Source: Doryteuthis pealeii (lineage: Eukaryota > Mollusca > Cephalopoda > Myopsida > Loliginidae). Taken from it: a stretch of 64,000 bases of DNA. Position numbers and translations under genes: made by a program. Under the pieces are notes generated by a model. It worked only from the letters and a program-made list of their open reading frames with translations. It did no database searches and was not told where the DNA came from. This document shows, piece by piece, positions 24,055 through 34,760 of this stretch. The stretch is from positions 82,690,969-82,754,968 of the forward strand of contig CM042152.1 of assembly GCA_023376005.1 (NCBI GenBank). Direction: 5' to 3'. Within the stretch, counting starts at the first letter, position 1. Each line of letters opens with the position of its first letter.

Positions 24055-24290
24055 ACAAGGTGTGTCAAAAAAAAGTATCAAGATTATTTTTACTTTTTGA
24101 CACACCTTGCTGAAAAAATTAACGTTCCATTCATTATTCATTTCTCTCTTGGTAAATACAGCTTCAAACTCAGCACTTTTATGACACACCTTGTATTCTA
24201 AAAAGAAAATTAATGCTCCATTCATTGTTCATTTCTATCTTGGTAAATACAGCTTCAATCTCGATACATTTGTGACACACCTTGTATGAT
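24055..24290. mobile_element. Cluster of short inverted-repeat elements ending in aaggtgtgtcaaaa
   Basis: caaggtgtgtcaaaaaaaagtatcaagat faces tttttgacacaccttg, and two more ttatgacacaccttgta ends follow at about 24180 and 24270. The same termini occur at 27196-27340 and 51487-51752. These are non-autonomous DNA transposons, probably mariner/Tc1-like from the short TA-flanked ends. Confidence 0.7.
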
Positions 24291-24520
24291 AATTTTGTTG
24301 TTGAAACAATTTTTACAAAAATTGAGACCAAAAAGTTGCAACACCTACCCATAGCCGAATGTTTAAATCTAATTGCTTACGTCAAATCATACCAAACTTC
24401 CTTTTCAAAAGGATTATTTAGCTGTAACTATTTTAAGCTATCAAAATTTCTGGTTGTTAATTATTTCAATGTGAATAACGCTCTCTTATAAAAAGGATGG
24501 AGCACTTTATTGCAGCCAGT

Positions 24521-24663
24521 ATCACCTACAGAATGGGAAGGGGATTTTAACTGTTAAATACACACATCTGTATGTATGTAAAATACAGAATGGGAAGGGG
24601 ATGTAAAATACATACAGATGTGTGTATTTAACAGTTAAAATCCCCTTCCCATTCTGTAGGTGA
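24521..24663. mobile_element. Fold-back element with near-perfect arms
   Basis: cacctacagaatgggaaggg through tacacacatctgtatgta is repeated inverted at about 24608-24663. The arms are about 55 bp and match almost perfectly around a loop of about 35 bases. Confidence 0.85.
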
Positions 24664-24689
24664 CAATGGCCGAGCGACTGATAATGAAT

Positions 24690-24768
24690 CGATTTATCCC
24701 CCCCCCCCAGGCAATATCTTTCAAAAATTTTTTTTTTATACCACCCGGAGGGCGTTTTTTATTGCTAG
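24690..24768 (+). mobile_element. Helitron 3' end fragment
   Basis: Terminal part accacccggagggcgttttttattgCTAG followed by T, like the 3' ends at 58866 and 37038. No 5' end in front of it. Confidence 0.6.
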
Positions 24769-24799
24769 TATGTATAATGATTAAATTTATTGCGTATAG

Positions 24800-24940
24800 T
24801 GTTCAGGATTCTACTGATGTTTATAGATGAGATCCTAGTGGCTAAGCAGTCTAAGACATGTAACCACTCCACTGTGACCCTTACTTGGGATAGACGGGAT
24901 GTCAGGAATTGGTTGGTCAAGTCAAACCATAGCTCCTATA
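24800..24940 (+). mobile_element. Diverged SINE-like family A fragment
   Basis: tgagatcctagtggctaagcagtctaagacatg and acccttacttgggatagacgggatgtc recall the reversed family A region seen at 22390-22480. Confidence 0.4.
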
Positions 24941-24942
24941 TA

Positions 24943-25085
24943 TATTTACCAACCCCTCCACACGAGCAGGATGCGACACAAGGTCAATTTCTTAAGCGGA
25001 GTTTAACAGGTTTGAATTCAGAGTTTTCCTTCTCCTAGACCGGTTACCTAGCCATGGTTAGAGCCCAGTCTGCCCTGATATTTAC
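24943..25085 (-). mobile_element. SINE family B, truncated copy
   Basis: tttaccaacccctccacacgagcaggatgcgacacaag through cttctcctagaccggttacctagcc matches the 5117-5410 copy almost exactly up to about 25075. Confidence 0.8.
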
Positions 25086-25492
25086 CAATTAGACTTTGGA
25101 CTTGATATATATATCTCTTAACATCCTGTTGAGAATTTTTTATCATAAGAATGCTCAATATCAGTGATAGAGCATATGTATCTAAGTTAGGATAGCGTAG
25201 ACACAGAGTCAACTGCACTTGATGCCTGTCAGTTTTTGTCCTATGCAATCTGTGAACGAAATTTGGCTTGAAGATCACATAGCGTAGAAATATCATAATA
25301 ATGGTAACAATACTTCCAGGATTGTCTTGAAGTGGAATAGGAAGAAGCACTTGTATTGTTTAATTGGGTTTTTTTTTTGTTTCTCTCAAAAGAAAATCTC
25401 CAATGTAAACTCTTCAGTAATATAATACAACTGGAAGGTCAACCTGAAATTTGTCGGCCCAATTTAAGAACAATGAAATAAATCAGAGAAAA

Positions 25493-25590
25493 TCTATACA
25501 TATATAAAGGGCGGTTGTGTGTGTATGTATGTCCGAATGTAATCTATACATATATAAAGGGCAGTTGTGTGTATGTATGTCCGGAGGAAA
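25493..25590. repeat. Two tandem copies of a 46-bp unit
   Basis: aatctatacatatataaagggcggttgtgtgtgtatgtatgtccg occurs twice in a row; the same phrase is present inverted at about 19190-19285. Confidence 0.8.
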
Positions 25591-26127
25591 CTTCGAAAAT
25601 ACAACAATTAACAACAAAGTAATATATATATACACATTAAATATCACCAGGTCTTGCTTTTTAAGTAAAAATAATGAAGATTTGATTTATATTTGTGAAG
25701 ATAATTAAAAACTAAGATTTAAATGATAACAGCATAGAATTTTTTTTTTGCATTTAATTTTGTAAATAGTAGACATTAATTTTTCTTTTAGAGTGGCTTG
25801 ATCAACGCAAGTTTTTTTTTTTTTTTTTTTTTTCACGTGGGGATTTTAATGGGGCATCCTGCGAGGGTCCAACTGACGATTCAGTTATAAATTATTACGG
25901 AATCATGAGTTGGCTCCTCACAGGATGCTCCACGGACCTGCAAGACTAACTTTAAAAAATCCCCCTCTAATATAAAATGAAATGAAAAACAATAAGTTTT
26001 AAAATTGAATAAATAAATAAAACCTGCTACAAAAATAAAATTTACACTTATACACTGGGCCTCGTTCTCAATTCTTACCTCCTCTTAGATATTATGTGTA
26101 ACTGACAGTTACCAAGCGCCACTGACT
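25591..26127. other. No recognised gene
   Basis: AT-rich; T-run at 25812-25833. Confidence 0.5.
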
Positions 26128-26135
26128 GTCTACAC

Positions 26136-26620
26136 CAGGGTTTCTCAAAGTGGTCTATATAAACCCCCTAGGGTATATACAACCACTTGGAGGTTCTACA
26201 AGGGGTCTATGGAAACTACTAAGTCTTCTTAGTTATTAGAAGAAATTAATTCCGCAAGAATCCTGAAGAACATGATCATGTTGATATATTTTCAAAAGTT
26301 TAAGCCCAATATTCATAAACTTATCAAAAGTCATCAGCTTCCCCTATCACATTAGGAAATGTGATTCCTTTGTAAGTTATTAAGTTAGTATTAAATATTT
26401 GCAACTCTTTTTTTACATGTTATGCTTACTTTACTGTTTATTTTATGGTTATTTTACAATTAACAGTTTTACATAAACGTTTGTGCAGAATTCATTAATT
26501 ACATAATTGATTATAACAAAACAACTGCAAGGTGGACTGGGGTATATAACGAGGGGGTCCATGATAGGTTAATCAAATTTTTGTAGGGGTTCTAGGGACT
26601 TAAAAGTTTGAGAAACCCTG
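26136..26620. mobile_element. Non-autonomous hAT-type transposon with exact 8-bp target duplication
   Basis: Starts cagggtttctcaaag and ends agtttgagaaaccctg, terminal inverted repeats of the hAT type. The 8 bases gtctacac flank both ends (26128-26135 and 26621-26628), matching the 8-bp target duplication of hAT elements. The 485-bp interior has no coding frame. Confidence 0.92.
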
Positions 26621-26967
26621 GTCTACACGATCCTAACTTATACATATCCACAGATATCCTAGGATATGAAATAACTAAAAGGTAGAGAAGACAGAAAAGA
26701 TTTGTTATAAAGCAGATATGAATAAAATGTGTAGATATTAAAAAAATAAAATAAATAAATACATAAAAATTACTGCCACCATTTTAAATTTAATATTGTA
26801 TGAGGCTTATAATTTGTTGTTTTTTTTTTTTTGTTTACATATACTTGTTTTTTTTTTTTCCTTTAGAATTGAGGTTTCTCAGACCATCAACAATGCAAAA
26901 CTCCCACCCATACACCCACACACGTAATGTGTAAATGATTGTGTAAACAGTCAACGCCATTGTTTCT

Positions 26968-27137
26968 ATGTCTACATGATCCTAACTTAGATATAAATAT
27001 ACTCTATCACTGATATTGAGCACTTGTTTTTAATTTATAAATACAGCAAATATAGATAAGTTTGCTATATCTATAAACAAAAAGTGCTAATTATCTGTGA
27101 TAGAATATATTTATATCTAAGTTAGGACAGTGTAACA
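26968..27137. mobile_element. Fold-back element
   Basis: gatcctaacttagatataaatatactctatc is matched in reverse by gatagaatatatttatatctaagttaggac at about 27105-27133; the inner arms agcacttgttttt and aaaaagtgct also pair. A related arm occurs at 25145-25205. Confidence 0.75.
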
Positions 27138-27151
27138 TATAAGAGACAACA

Positions 27152-27154
<3 letters not shown>

Positions 27155-27201
<47 letters not shown>

Positions 27202-27335
27202 GTGTCAAAAAAGTAGAGATTTTTTTTTTTTACTTTTATGCCAGCTTGTATTCTGAATAAAATTAACGTTCGATTCATTGTTCATTTCTATCTTGGTAAA
27301 TGAAGCTTAAATATTGATACTTTTATGACACACCT

Positions 27336-27370
<35 letters not shown>
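27155..27370. mobile_element. TA run, aaggtgtgtcaaaa-type element and GT run
   Basis: (TA)n at 27156-27196, then the short element with ends aaggtgtgtcaaaaaagta and tatgacacaccttgta (27197-27340), then (GT)n to about 27368. Confidence 0.75.
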
Positions 27371-27378
<8 letters not shown>

Positions 27379-27422
27379 GAATGTAAACAAACAATGTGTT
27401 TGATATGGCCTTAGCTGGCAAT

Positions 27423-27656
27423 TTTTAGGAGAATACGTGCTTAATTGAAGTCATACCTAATTTTGAAAATTAATTAATTGATAATTAATGAATTAGGCAG
27501 ACATACCTGTTCAAATGTAAGGCTAAACAATTTGAGAAAAAGTCAATCTCTCGATTTGTTTAGCCTTACATTTGAACAGGTATGCCCGCCTAATTCATTA
27601 ATTATCAATTAATTAATTTTCAAAATTAGGTATGACTTCAATTAAGTACATATTCT

Positions 27657-27659
<3 letters not shown>
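27423..27659. mobile_element. Long fold-back element
   Basis: The arm aggagaatacgtgcttaatt through caaatgtaaggctaaacaaa (about 27427-27530) is repeated inverted at about 27556-27657 with few differences. The loop is about 25 bases. TA runs flank the right side. Confidence 0.88.

Positions 27660-27716
<57 letters not shown>
27660..27716. repeat. (TA)n microsatellite
   Basis: About 28 TA units. Confidence 0.98.
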
Positions 27717-27718
<2 letters not shown>

Positions 27719-27854
27719 CTAATGTTGTCAAAAGTGATCTTCATGAAAATTATCCATTTATACAAAATATATTCAATGTGTGGCAGATAAAGAAATTCAA
27801 AGAAGTAATATTAAGATAAGAGAAAAACAAAATAATTTTCGGTCCAAAAGTCCA

Positions 27855-27913
<59 letters not shown>

Positions 27914-27927
27914 AAAGAAAAAAAAAG
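27855..27927. repeat. Long A-run with G interruptions
   Basis: About 46 consecutive A followed by GA-interrupted A-runs. The poly-F ORFs on the minus strand are artefacts. Confidence 0.97.
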
Positions 27928-28060
27928 ACAAATGAGGTGATGGTGGTGTTGGGGGGGCACAAAAATTAATTACTCCATTTTCCCTGAATAACCTTTTCAA
28001 AATTTAAAACCTTTCCTAATTTTCCTCACCCACAATTAAGCATTAAGCTTTAATTTTCCT

Positions 28061-28073
28061 TCAGTTAAGGAAT

Positions 28074-28109
<36 letters not shown>

Positions 28110-29032
28110 ACACACAATTTATGAGATGTGAATAGAGTTGTGTATTACACACAATTTCTTAGGTATGTTTACAAAGAAAATGTACACACATACAGCTGAA
28201 ATCATGACGTATTTACACAAACAAACAATAGCAATCATACATTGTGTATATAACAAATACACTCATACACACAATCATCTATTATTTTTGCATTATATAT
28301 ATATGCATGCGTATATGCGCACACATGCACAACTTGAGACACACACACACAACCTGAGTACATATATATATATATATATATATATATGTAACCTTTATAT
28401 ATTCACACAAATACATAATATATCATTTTTCTTGTCATACAATGAGTGATTCACACGTATTGTTCACATAGGTACATATGATCATACTTACATATTCATT
28501 TGAAACAGTCAACCCATTCGCACACATTTAAAAAAGAAAAAAGTAAAGGAAAAAAAAAAAGGAAAAAAAAAACTCAAAAGAAAGAAAAAAAAAAAAAAAA
28601 ACCAAAAGAAAAAAAAAAGTAAAGAAAAGAAAAAAAGGAATGATTGTTAGAAATTATTGTCCCCAAAATATATATCAGGGTGTATCAAAAATTTTTTTTT
28701 TTTTTTTATTATACAAAGCTTTGCTCCAAAATGTAATTAATGTGTATATCTAGAGCAGAGTTTTTCAAGTTGTGTGTCGCAGCACACTATCAATATGTTG
28801 ATCAGAATTGAGTGGTAAATTATACAGAAACGGGTGAGAGATCAGTCACAGGTCATAACAAATTTATTTCATATGCCATTAAAAAAAAAATTGACTTTCT
28901 TTTTTTCTTTCTTTAGATGTTAGCTTTTCATATATCGTCATAATTTATGCATGACAGCATTTTACAAGGTAAAGATTATTTAAGCTCAAATAACGTTCCA
29001 TCATGTCTGATCAATTGTAAACTTACTTGAGC
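28061..29032 (+). repeat. Approximately 1-kb repeat, copy 2 (uninterrupted)
   Basis: Collinear with 6636-6996 plus 7985-8640. It lacks the 990-bp insertion and has shorter CT and A runs. Where the insertion sits in copy 1, this copy has an uninterrupted TA run at 28361-28387. Confidence 0.88.
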
Positions 29033-29069
29033 TTTACCACCAACAATTACTATTACGACTATAAAACTA

Positions 29070-29073
29070 TCCC

Positions 29074-29104
<31 letters not shown>

Positions 29105-29234
29105 TCAATACTATCCCATATATATATATATATATATATAATATATTATATACTATATATATATATATATATATATATTCATTATCAATACTATCCCATA
29201 TATATAATATATATATGTCATTATCAATACTATC

Positions 29235-29281
<47 letters not shown>

Positions 29282-29377
29282 GTCATTATCAATACTATCC
29301 CATATATATATATATATATATATATATGTCATTATCAATACTATCCCATATATATATATATATATATATATGTCATT

Positions 29378-29435
<58 letters not shown>

Positions 29436-29450
29436 ATTATCAATACTATC

Positions 29451-29493
<43 letters not shown>

Positions 29494-29512
29494 ATTATCA
29501 ATACTATTGAAT
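29070..29512. repeat. Compound minisatellite: (TA)n blocks separated by tcattatcaatactatccca
   Basis: The 20-base word tcattatcaatactatccca alternates with TA runs of varying length in at least seven units. ORFs reading IYIYIY are artefacts. Confidence 0.95.
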
Positions 29513-30535
29513 CTATACCTATTGTTTTAGATGTTATAATAGCAAAAGTTGTGAGATTCTGACAATTTTATGGCATGATTTAAACTGCTACTAAAGTTTC
29601 TCCCAGCTGTAATTTGAGGCTTGAAATAAAAGCCCAAACCAACTACGAGCCTATTAAATCTTTCAGAAGATCTAGGATCAAAGAAAGATATCATATGTAG
29701 AGCATTACATAGGCTACAAAAGACACGGGATCTATTGAAAGCTTCCCATAAAATCTTTAAGAGTTTATTAAAAAATGAAAATATTTTTGATACACCCAAA
29801 AATATCTGGTGAGGTTAAGAATGAAGGCAAACAGTACAAAATATTTTTCCTGGGTGCAAGGACATTCTTTTTTTTTTTTTCTTTTTTTATAGGAATATAT
29901 TTGAGACACTTTTCTAAGAAATGCTATTGATAGAAAAAGAAAATCACTAAAATTAATAGAAATTATCCATTTTTAGTGAGAAAAGACAAAATATACAAAT
30001 ACAAAAGCATTTCTTAACATACATACATGTATGAAAGTTTGGATCTCAATTAAAATATTCATCAGTCATATTACAGAAAAAAAATAGAAATTAATAAAAT
30101 AGATATTGCAGCAGTGAAGATAAAAGAGAATTTGATTGGTTGAATTTCTGAGATTTTGGTGGGGAAAAATACAATCTTGGAAAGAAATTTTAAAAAATTA
30201 TGAAAATGGATTTTTTCCATTTGTTTTAGAAATAAAAATAGAAATCTCAGACTATTAAAAATGTATCTTATCTATTTCTAAAAAAAAATTGACGAAGTTA
30301 AAAAATACAAAACAAAATAAAAAAATTAAAAATTAAGAAATATTTTTACAAGAAATATTTTAATGTTACTAATTATTTAACTTCATGAAAATGTAATTAG
30401 TTAATTAAAGAACTTAAAAATTAAATACAGGTACCAGTACATTTATTTATATTTTAACAAACTGGAATTACCAGAAAACCAGAGTTTTGAATTTGTCATT
30501 TGGTAGAAATGACAATGGACTTGTCGGAAAAATGA
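29513..30535. other. AT-rich stretch, no supported gene
   Basis: A 90-codon minus-strand ORF at 29527-29799 has no recognised domain. Confidence 0.4.
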
Positions 30536-30955
30536 CACACACTGACAAAAAAAAAAAAAAAAAAAAAAAAAGACACATTGACAGAAAAAAAAAAAAAAAA
30601 GACACATTGACAGGAAAAAAAAAAAATGACACATTGACAAAAAAAAAAAAAAAAAATGACACATTGACAAAAAAAAAAAAAAGTAGTCAAAAAACTTTTC
30701 ATCCCACCTTAAATTTTTTTCAAAAGGAAAAGCCATTAATTTTTCTAAAAGTGGAATATACCTCTCATTTAAAAAAAAAAAAGGGAAATACACCCCTCAT
30801 AAAATTATTAAGAGAAAATACACCTCTCATAAAATTATTAAGGGAAAATACACCACTCATAAAATTATTAAGGGAAAATACACCCCTCATTAATTTTTTG
30901 AAAGAGAAATATATCCCTCATTAAATTTTTAAGGAAAATATACACCCCCTTAAAT
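30536..30955. repeat. Two adjacent minisatellites
   Basis: 30536-30683: about five units of gacacattgac followed by A-runs of 12-28 bases. 30775-30955: about six units of roughly 30 bp, aagggaaaatacacccctcataaaattatt. Poly-K and poly-F ORFs across them are artefacts. Confidence 0.9.
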
Positions 30956-31222
30956 TTTATGGCCTTTCAAATATCAAACTGAAGTGTTTACATTTTAAAA
31001 AGATAAAAATCAGAAGAATTTGAATTAATTTTTTTTAAAAAGTCTGGTAAAAAGGGTTAAATAATGCCCTGGAATCTGAATATTTAAAACTGCAATATAA
31101 ACCGATAAAATTTCAGTTTTATTTATTAAAATATATTATGGACTTACAGTGAAAGAAAAATATTCACATCAATTTTTCTCTTTTAGAAATTTCATTGTTT
31201 TATTTATATTTTTAAATATTAA

Positions 31223-32032
31223 CCCTTTTGCAGGCAGAGTGACCTTTTTTGTCATTTTATGAGGATAGGTCAATGTAAGGCATTTTCCTATTGGCTGCTC
31301 ATTGACCAATTCAGTGTTAATGTATAGGAACATTGTTAGGAGGCCCCAATGGGGGTGCAGAATTGTGTAAAGGTTGTTTTTTGCAAAATATCATAATTAA
31401 AAGTGAATGCTTTATTATATATTCATGGTATTGTGTTGATCAAATTATCAGGTTTTGTTTTGGGTGTTTTATATATGCTTAAATTGACTTGTTTGAACAT
31501 ACCCTGTAGTTGGAAAATTTTCTGAAAATAATTTGCTTACTCTACAAGGACTAAAAAAAAAAAAAAAATGGTTAAACCGAATTTAACGGATCTAAATTCC
31601 ACCATTGTATGTCATCCGTCCGAAAAAAAAAAAAAAAAAAAAAACTCAGGGAATCAACCGAATTTAATGAAATTTTCAGTGTTGATATATTAATGAATAA
31701 AAGATATAATGCACCAGTTATTTTATTTTAAAACTTTTACATTTTTTCAGGCCAGTTAACTTTGAACCATGTATCTTTGAGAATCTGTGTTATACCTCAA
31801 AGATAGGTGGTTCAAAGTTAACTGGCCTGAAAAAATGTAAAAGTTTTTAAATAAAATAACTGGTGCATTACATCTTTTATTCATTAATATATCAAGATTA
31901 AAAATTTCATTAAATTCGATTAATTCCCTGATTTTTGGGGTTTTATTTTCTTTCGGCAGGGTGACATACAATGGTGGAATATAGTTCTGTTAAGTTCGAT
32001 TCAACCCCAAAAATTATCTGCCTGTGAAAGGG
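31223..32032. mobile_element. piggyBac-type non-autonomous element with TTAA target sites
   Basis: Terminal inverted repeats CCCTTTTGCAGGCAGA (left) and CCCTTTCACAGGCAGA (right, read in reverse) start directly at TTAA on both sides (31219-31222 and 32033-32036), as in the piggyBac group. Inside is a large palindrome: ccaccattgtatgtcatcc through ggccagttaactttgaacca is mirrored from about 31795 to 31980. No transposase frame. It lies just 3' of the integrin stop codon. Confidence 0.8.
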
Positions 32033-32847
32033 TTAAGTCTTAATTCAGAAAAATGACAAATTCAAAACATCTGGATCCCATCTGGATTGATTAAGAAATG
32101 TTTGGTAATTCCTGTAATTGTTTGAAGTCATAGAAAAAAACTTAAGAGAAATTCAGAAATAACAGAATTATCTAAAACTGATCCCACATTGCTATCCTAG
32201 CATTTAACTGCAATTTTGCTTTTAAGGTAACGGAGGAGATGCATCACATGAAAAGGGGTAAGTCATTTTTGTGAGAGAAAAATAGACATTACTTAAAAAG
32301 TAATTGTTTAAATCATCTTATAGCTACAAACATTGGTCTGCCTTTTTTTCTTTCCTAAATTGTGCTTTCTAAAACCTAAAATATATTTTTTTTTAAAGTT
32401 GTTTTTAAAAAAACAAATGTGTAAGCAAAGAAAAAAAAAATTAAAAACTTGAAAATTAAAAAACTTGAAAATTTAAGATCATTTTAAAAAACTTTTTTTT
32501 TTTTTTTTTCTCACCCTGTTGACAATATTAACAGAAACATTTAAAAAATTTAAAAAAAAATTTTTTTTAAAAAGAAACAAAAAAAAATGTAAACGAAAAA
32601 AGAAAAAAAAAGGTCCCAAAAAAAAAACTTTCTCCCTGATACGTGTTGTCTTGTATCGTCTTCTTCATCCCATAGAATTCTTGTGTTTTTCGATCCAATC
32701 TGAAATTTTCCACCATTTCTTTAAAGTTTTGGCCAAATTTGAATCCAACAATGTTGATCTGATGATGGGGGGTTAAGAGGCCATTCATGGTGGTTTTTCA
32801 CACAATATTCAAGGGTAATCATATCATCTCTGGTAGAGTGGCTGGGT
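31943..32847 (-). other. Probable 3' untranslated region of the integrin gene (end uncertain)
   Basis: The first AATAAA found on the minus strand after the stop codon is at about 31942-31947, inside the piggyBac-type element. If used, the 3' UTR would be about 900 bases and would end in transposon sequence. Internal A- and T-rich runs at 32380-32600 give no other clear signal, though variant signals may be used. Confidence 0.25.
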
Positions 32848-32916
32848 TTACTTCTTTTCCACAATAACGTTGTAAGCTTTCAATTGATCTCTGCTACGTC
32901 GTTTGAAGAAGCCGCA
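32848..32916 (-). CDS. Integrin alpha exon 12 (last): cytoplasmic tail
   Basis: Acceptor ttcaaatag at 32917-32918, 22 codons and TAA at 32848-32850. Encodes CGFFKRRSRDQLKAYNVIVE and KK. GFFKR is the membrane-proximal motif that clasps the beta tail. The rest is a short, basic tail with one tyrosine. Confidence 0.95.
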   Translation of the reverse strand, partial: CGFFKRRSRDQLKAYNVIVEKK

Positions 32917-34709
32917 CTATTTGAAAGAAAAAAAAAAAAGTAAAAATAAATTAATGTAGCATAATTATTATGGTCAACAGAGAATTTGGGGATTGAAAAG
33001 AAAATGGTAATCGGATTTCTGGAGAAAGAGAAGAAAAAGAAATAAGAACAGAAAGAAAATAAAGTTTAGAATTCTATACACTCAACGTATGGAATCACCT
33101 CAATGTGGAATAGTCACAAAATATATTCTAATCAGTAGGGGGGGGGGTCACAGTCAAGTCTGACTCAAGGCTCCAATTGACAGTCCAACCACTCCCAATT
33201 GTATCTCACTCCAAAATCCAATATCCAAAACGCTTTCTTTGTCCCGCTCGTCTCGACAACAAAATACTACTGCAAGTCGTTCTGCCTGGTCTGTGAGAAT
33301 AAGTCCTTTAAATACACCCCAATTTCACCACATCCGGGCTCCTCACTTATAATTGTCCGTTCAGCACGTGCGACACTCGCCAGCACGGCGCGACCACCCA
33401 CATCCGGGCCACTATGCCATTTCCTTTCACCGATCGTCCACAGCTCTCACATTCTGAAGGAAGCCGGTTCGACTCTAGGTCAGTCCTACACGCTAGGCAA
33501 AGCCTAGCCCGCTTCCTTCGAGAATATGACAAGTCTTCACGCCCGCCACCCTCTCCGTCACACCGTGTTGCACGAGGCAGGTCTCCTCTCTCACTACATA
33601 TATGTTAACAACATGAAGAAGGCAAAGAAAGAATTAAAATTTCTGAAGAAGAAAATTGGGAAGACCTAAGAAGCTGAATTATTTCAAACTCACCTTCCAT
33701 AGAAGAAGTCCAAGACAGATGAGGAACACTAGGCCAATAAGAATAGCAATGAAGATCACCCACCAAGCAACGGATTCTGAAGGTGCAATATTAATGTCAG
33801 GAATTGCTGCAGTGACAACCTAGAAAATAAAAAGAAATGAAAAATGGAAAATCATTATGGTAAGTTTGAGTTTTGTTTAATGGCATATCAACCTCTGTGG
33901 ATCATTTAATGCCAGAAAAGGTTATTTGGGATTTAAGTCTTTAAAGTAGTGGTTCTATGGAGGTATTTGGTTATGTTTTGTTATATTTTGTTGAAAAGGT
34001 TTTTTATTTTTTTATTAGAAAATTTAAAATATTTTCAGGGTTTGTATTCCTAAAGAGGACCCTCAGATTTCTGGTTTGATAGTAATTGGTGTGGGCGTGT
34101 TTGAGGCTGTTACAATTTAGGAGGATATGTTTTATTGTAAGTTGTACTTTGCATATTGGGCATACTGGGGTGTTCACCCCTTTTAACAGGTGAGAATTGC
34201 CCAATACGCAATCTGGCGGGTATTACTTCTCTTTTGAGGCTTGCTGGCCACTCTCCAATAATTTCTTGTATCTCATGGAGTTTGTTTTTTAGTTTGATTA
34301 TCCCATGTTTCTGCCATTTGTCGGATATGAATTTGTTGATGGTTGGTTTCAGATCTCTACATGGGTTTTTTTGATTTGCTCACGTCTGTTTGGAGTGCTT
34401 TTTTGTGGCTTTGTCTGCTTTTTCATTTCCTTGGATACCTATGTGACTTGGTATCCAGGTAAATATAATGTTATTATTTTTGGAAGAGGTGTTTAGTTTG
34501 TTTAGGAGCTTGGTAATCAGAGGAGATGATGTGTCTTTGTTCTGTAATGCTAGCAGGACTGATTTAGAGTGTGTATGGAATAAGTTTGCAAGCTTTGTGA
34601 TTTGCTATGATATTCATAGATAGGTCAATGGCTGTTTTTTCTGCACTGTAGATTGAGGCTTCATTTGGTAGGCGTTTTAAGGATTCTTTTTTTTTTTTGA
34701 GAAATAGCT

Positions 34710-34760
<51 letters not shown>

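Noticed and set aside
29153..29562. ORFs of 76-115 codons reading IYIYIY
   Set aside because: They are TA-repeat translations.
33199..33608. Overlapping ORFs on both strands as an extra integrin exon
   Set aside because: Exon 11 joins exon 12 in frame directly and no acceptor/donor pair of the right phase encloses integrin-like sequence here.
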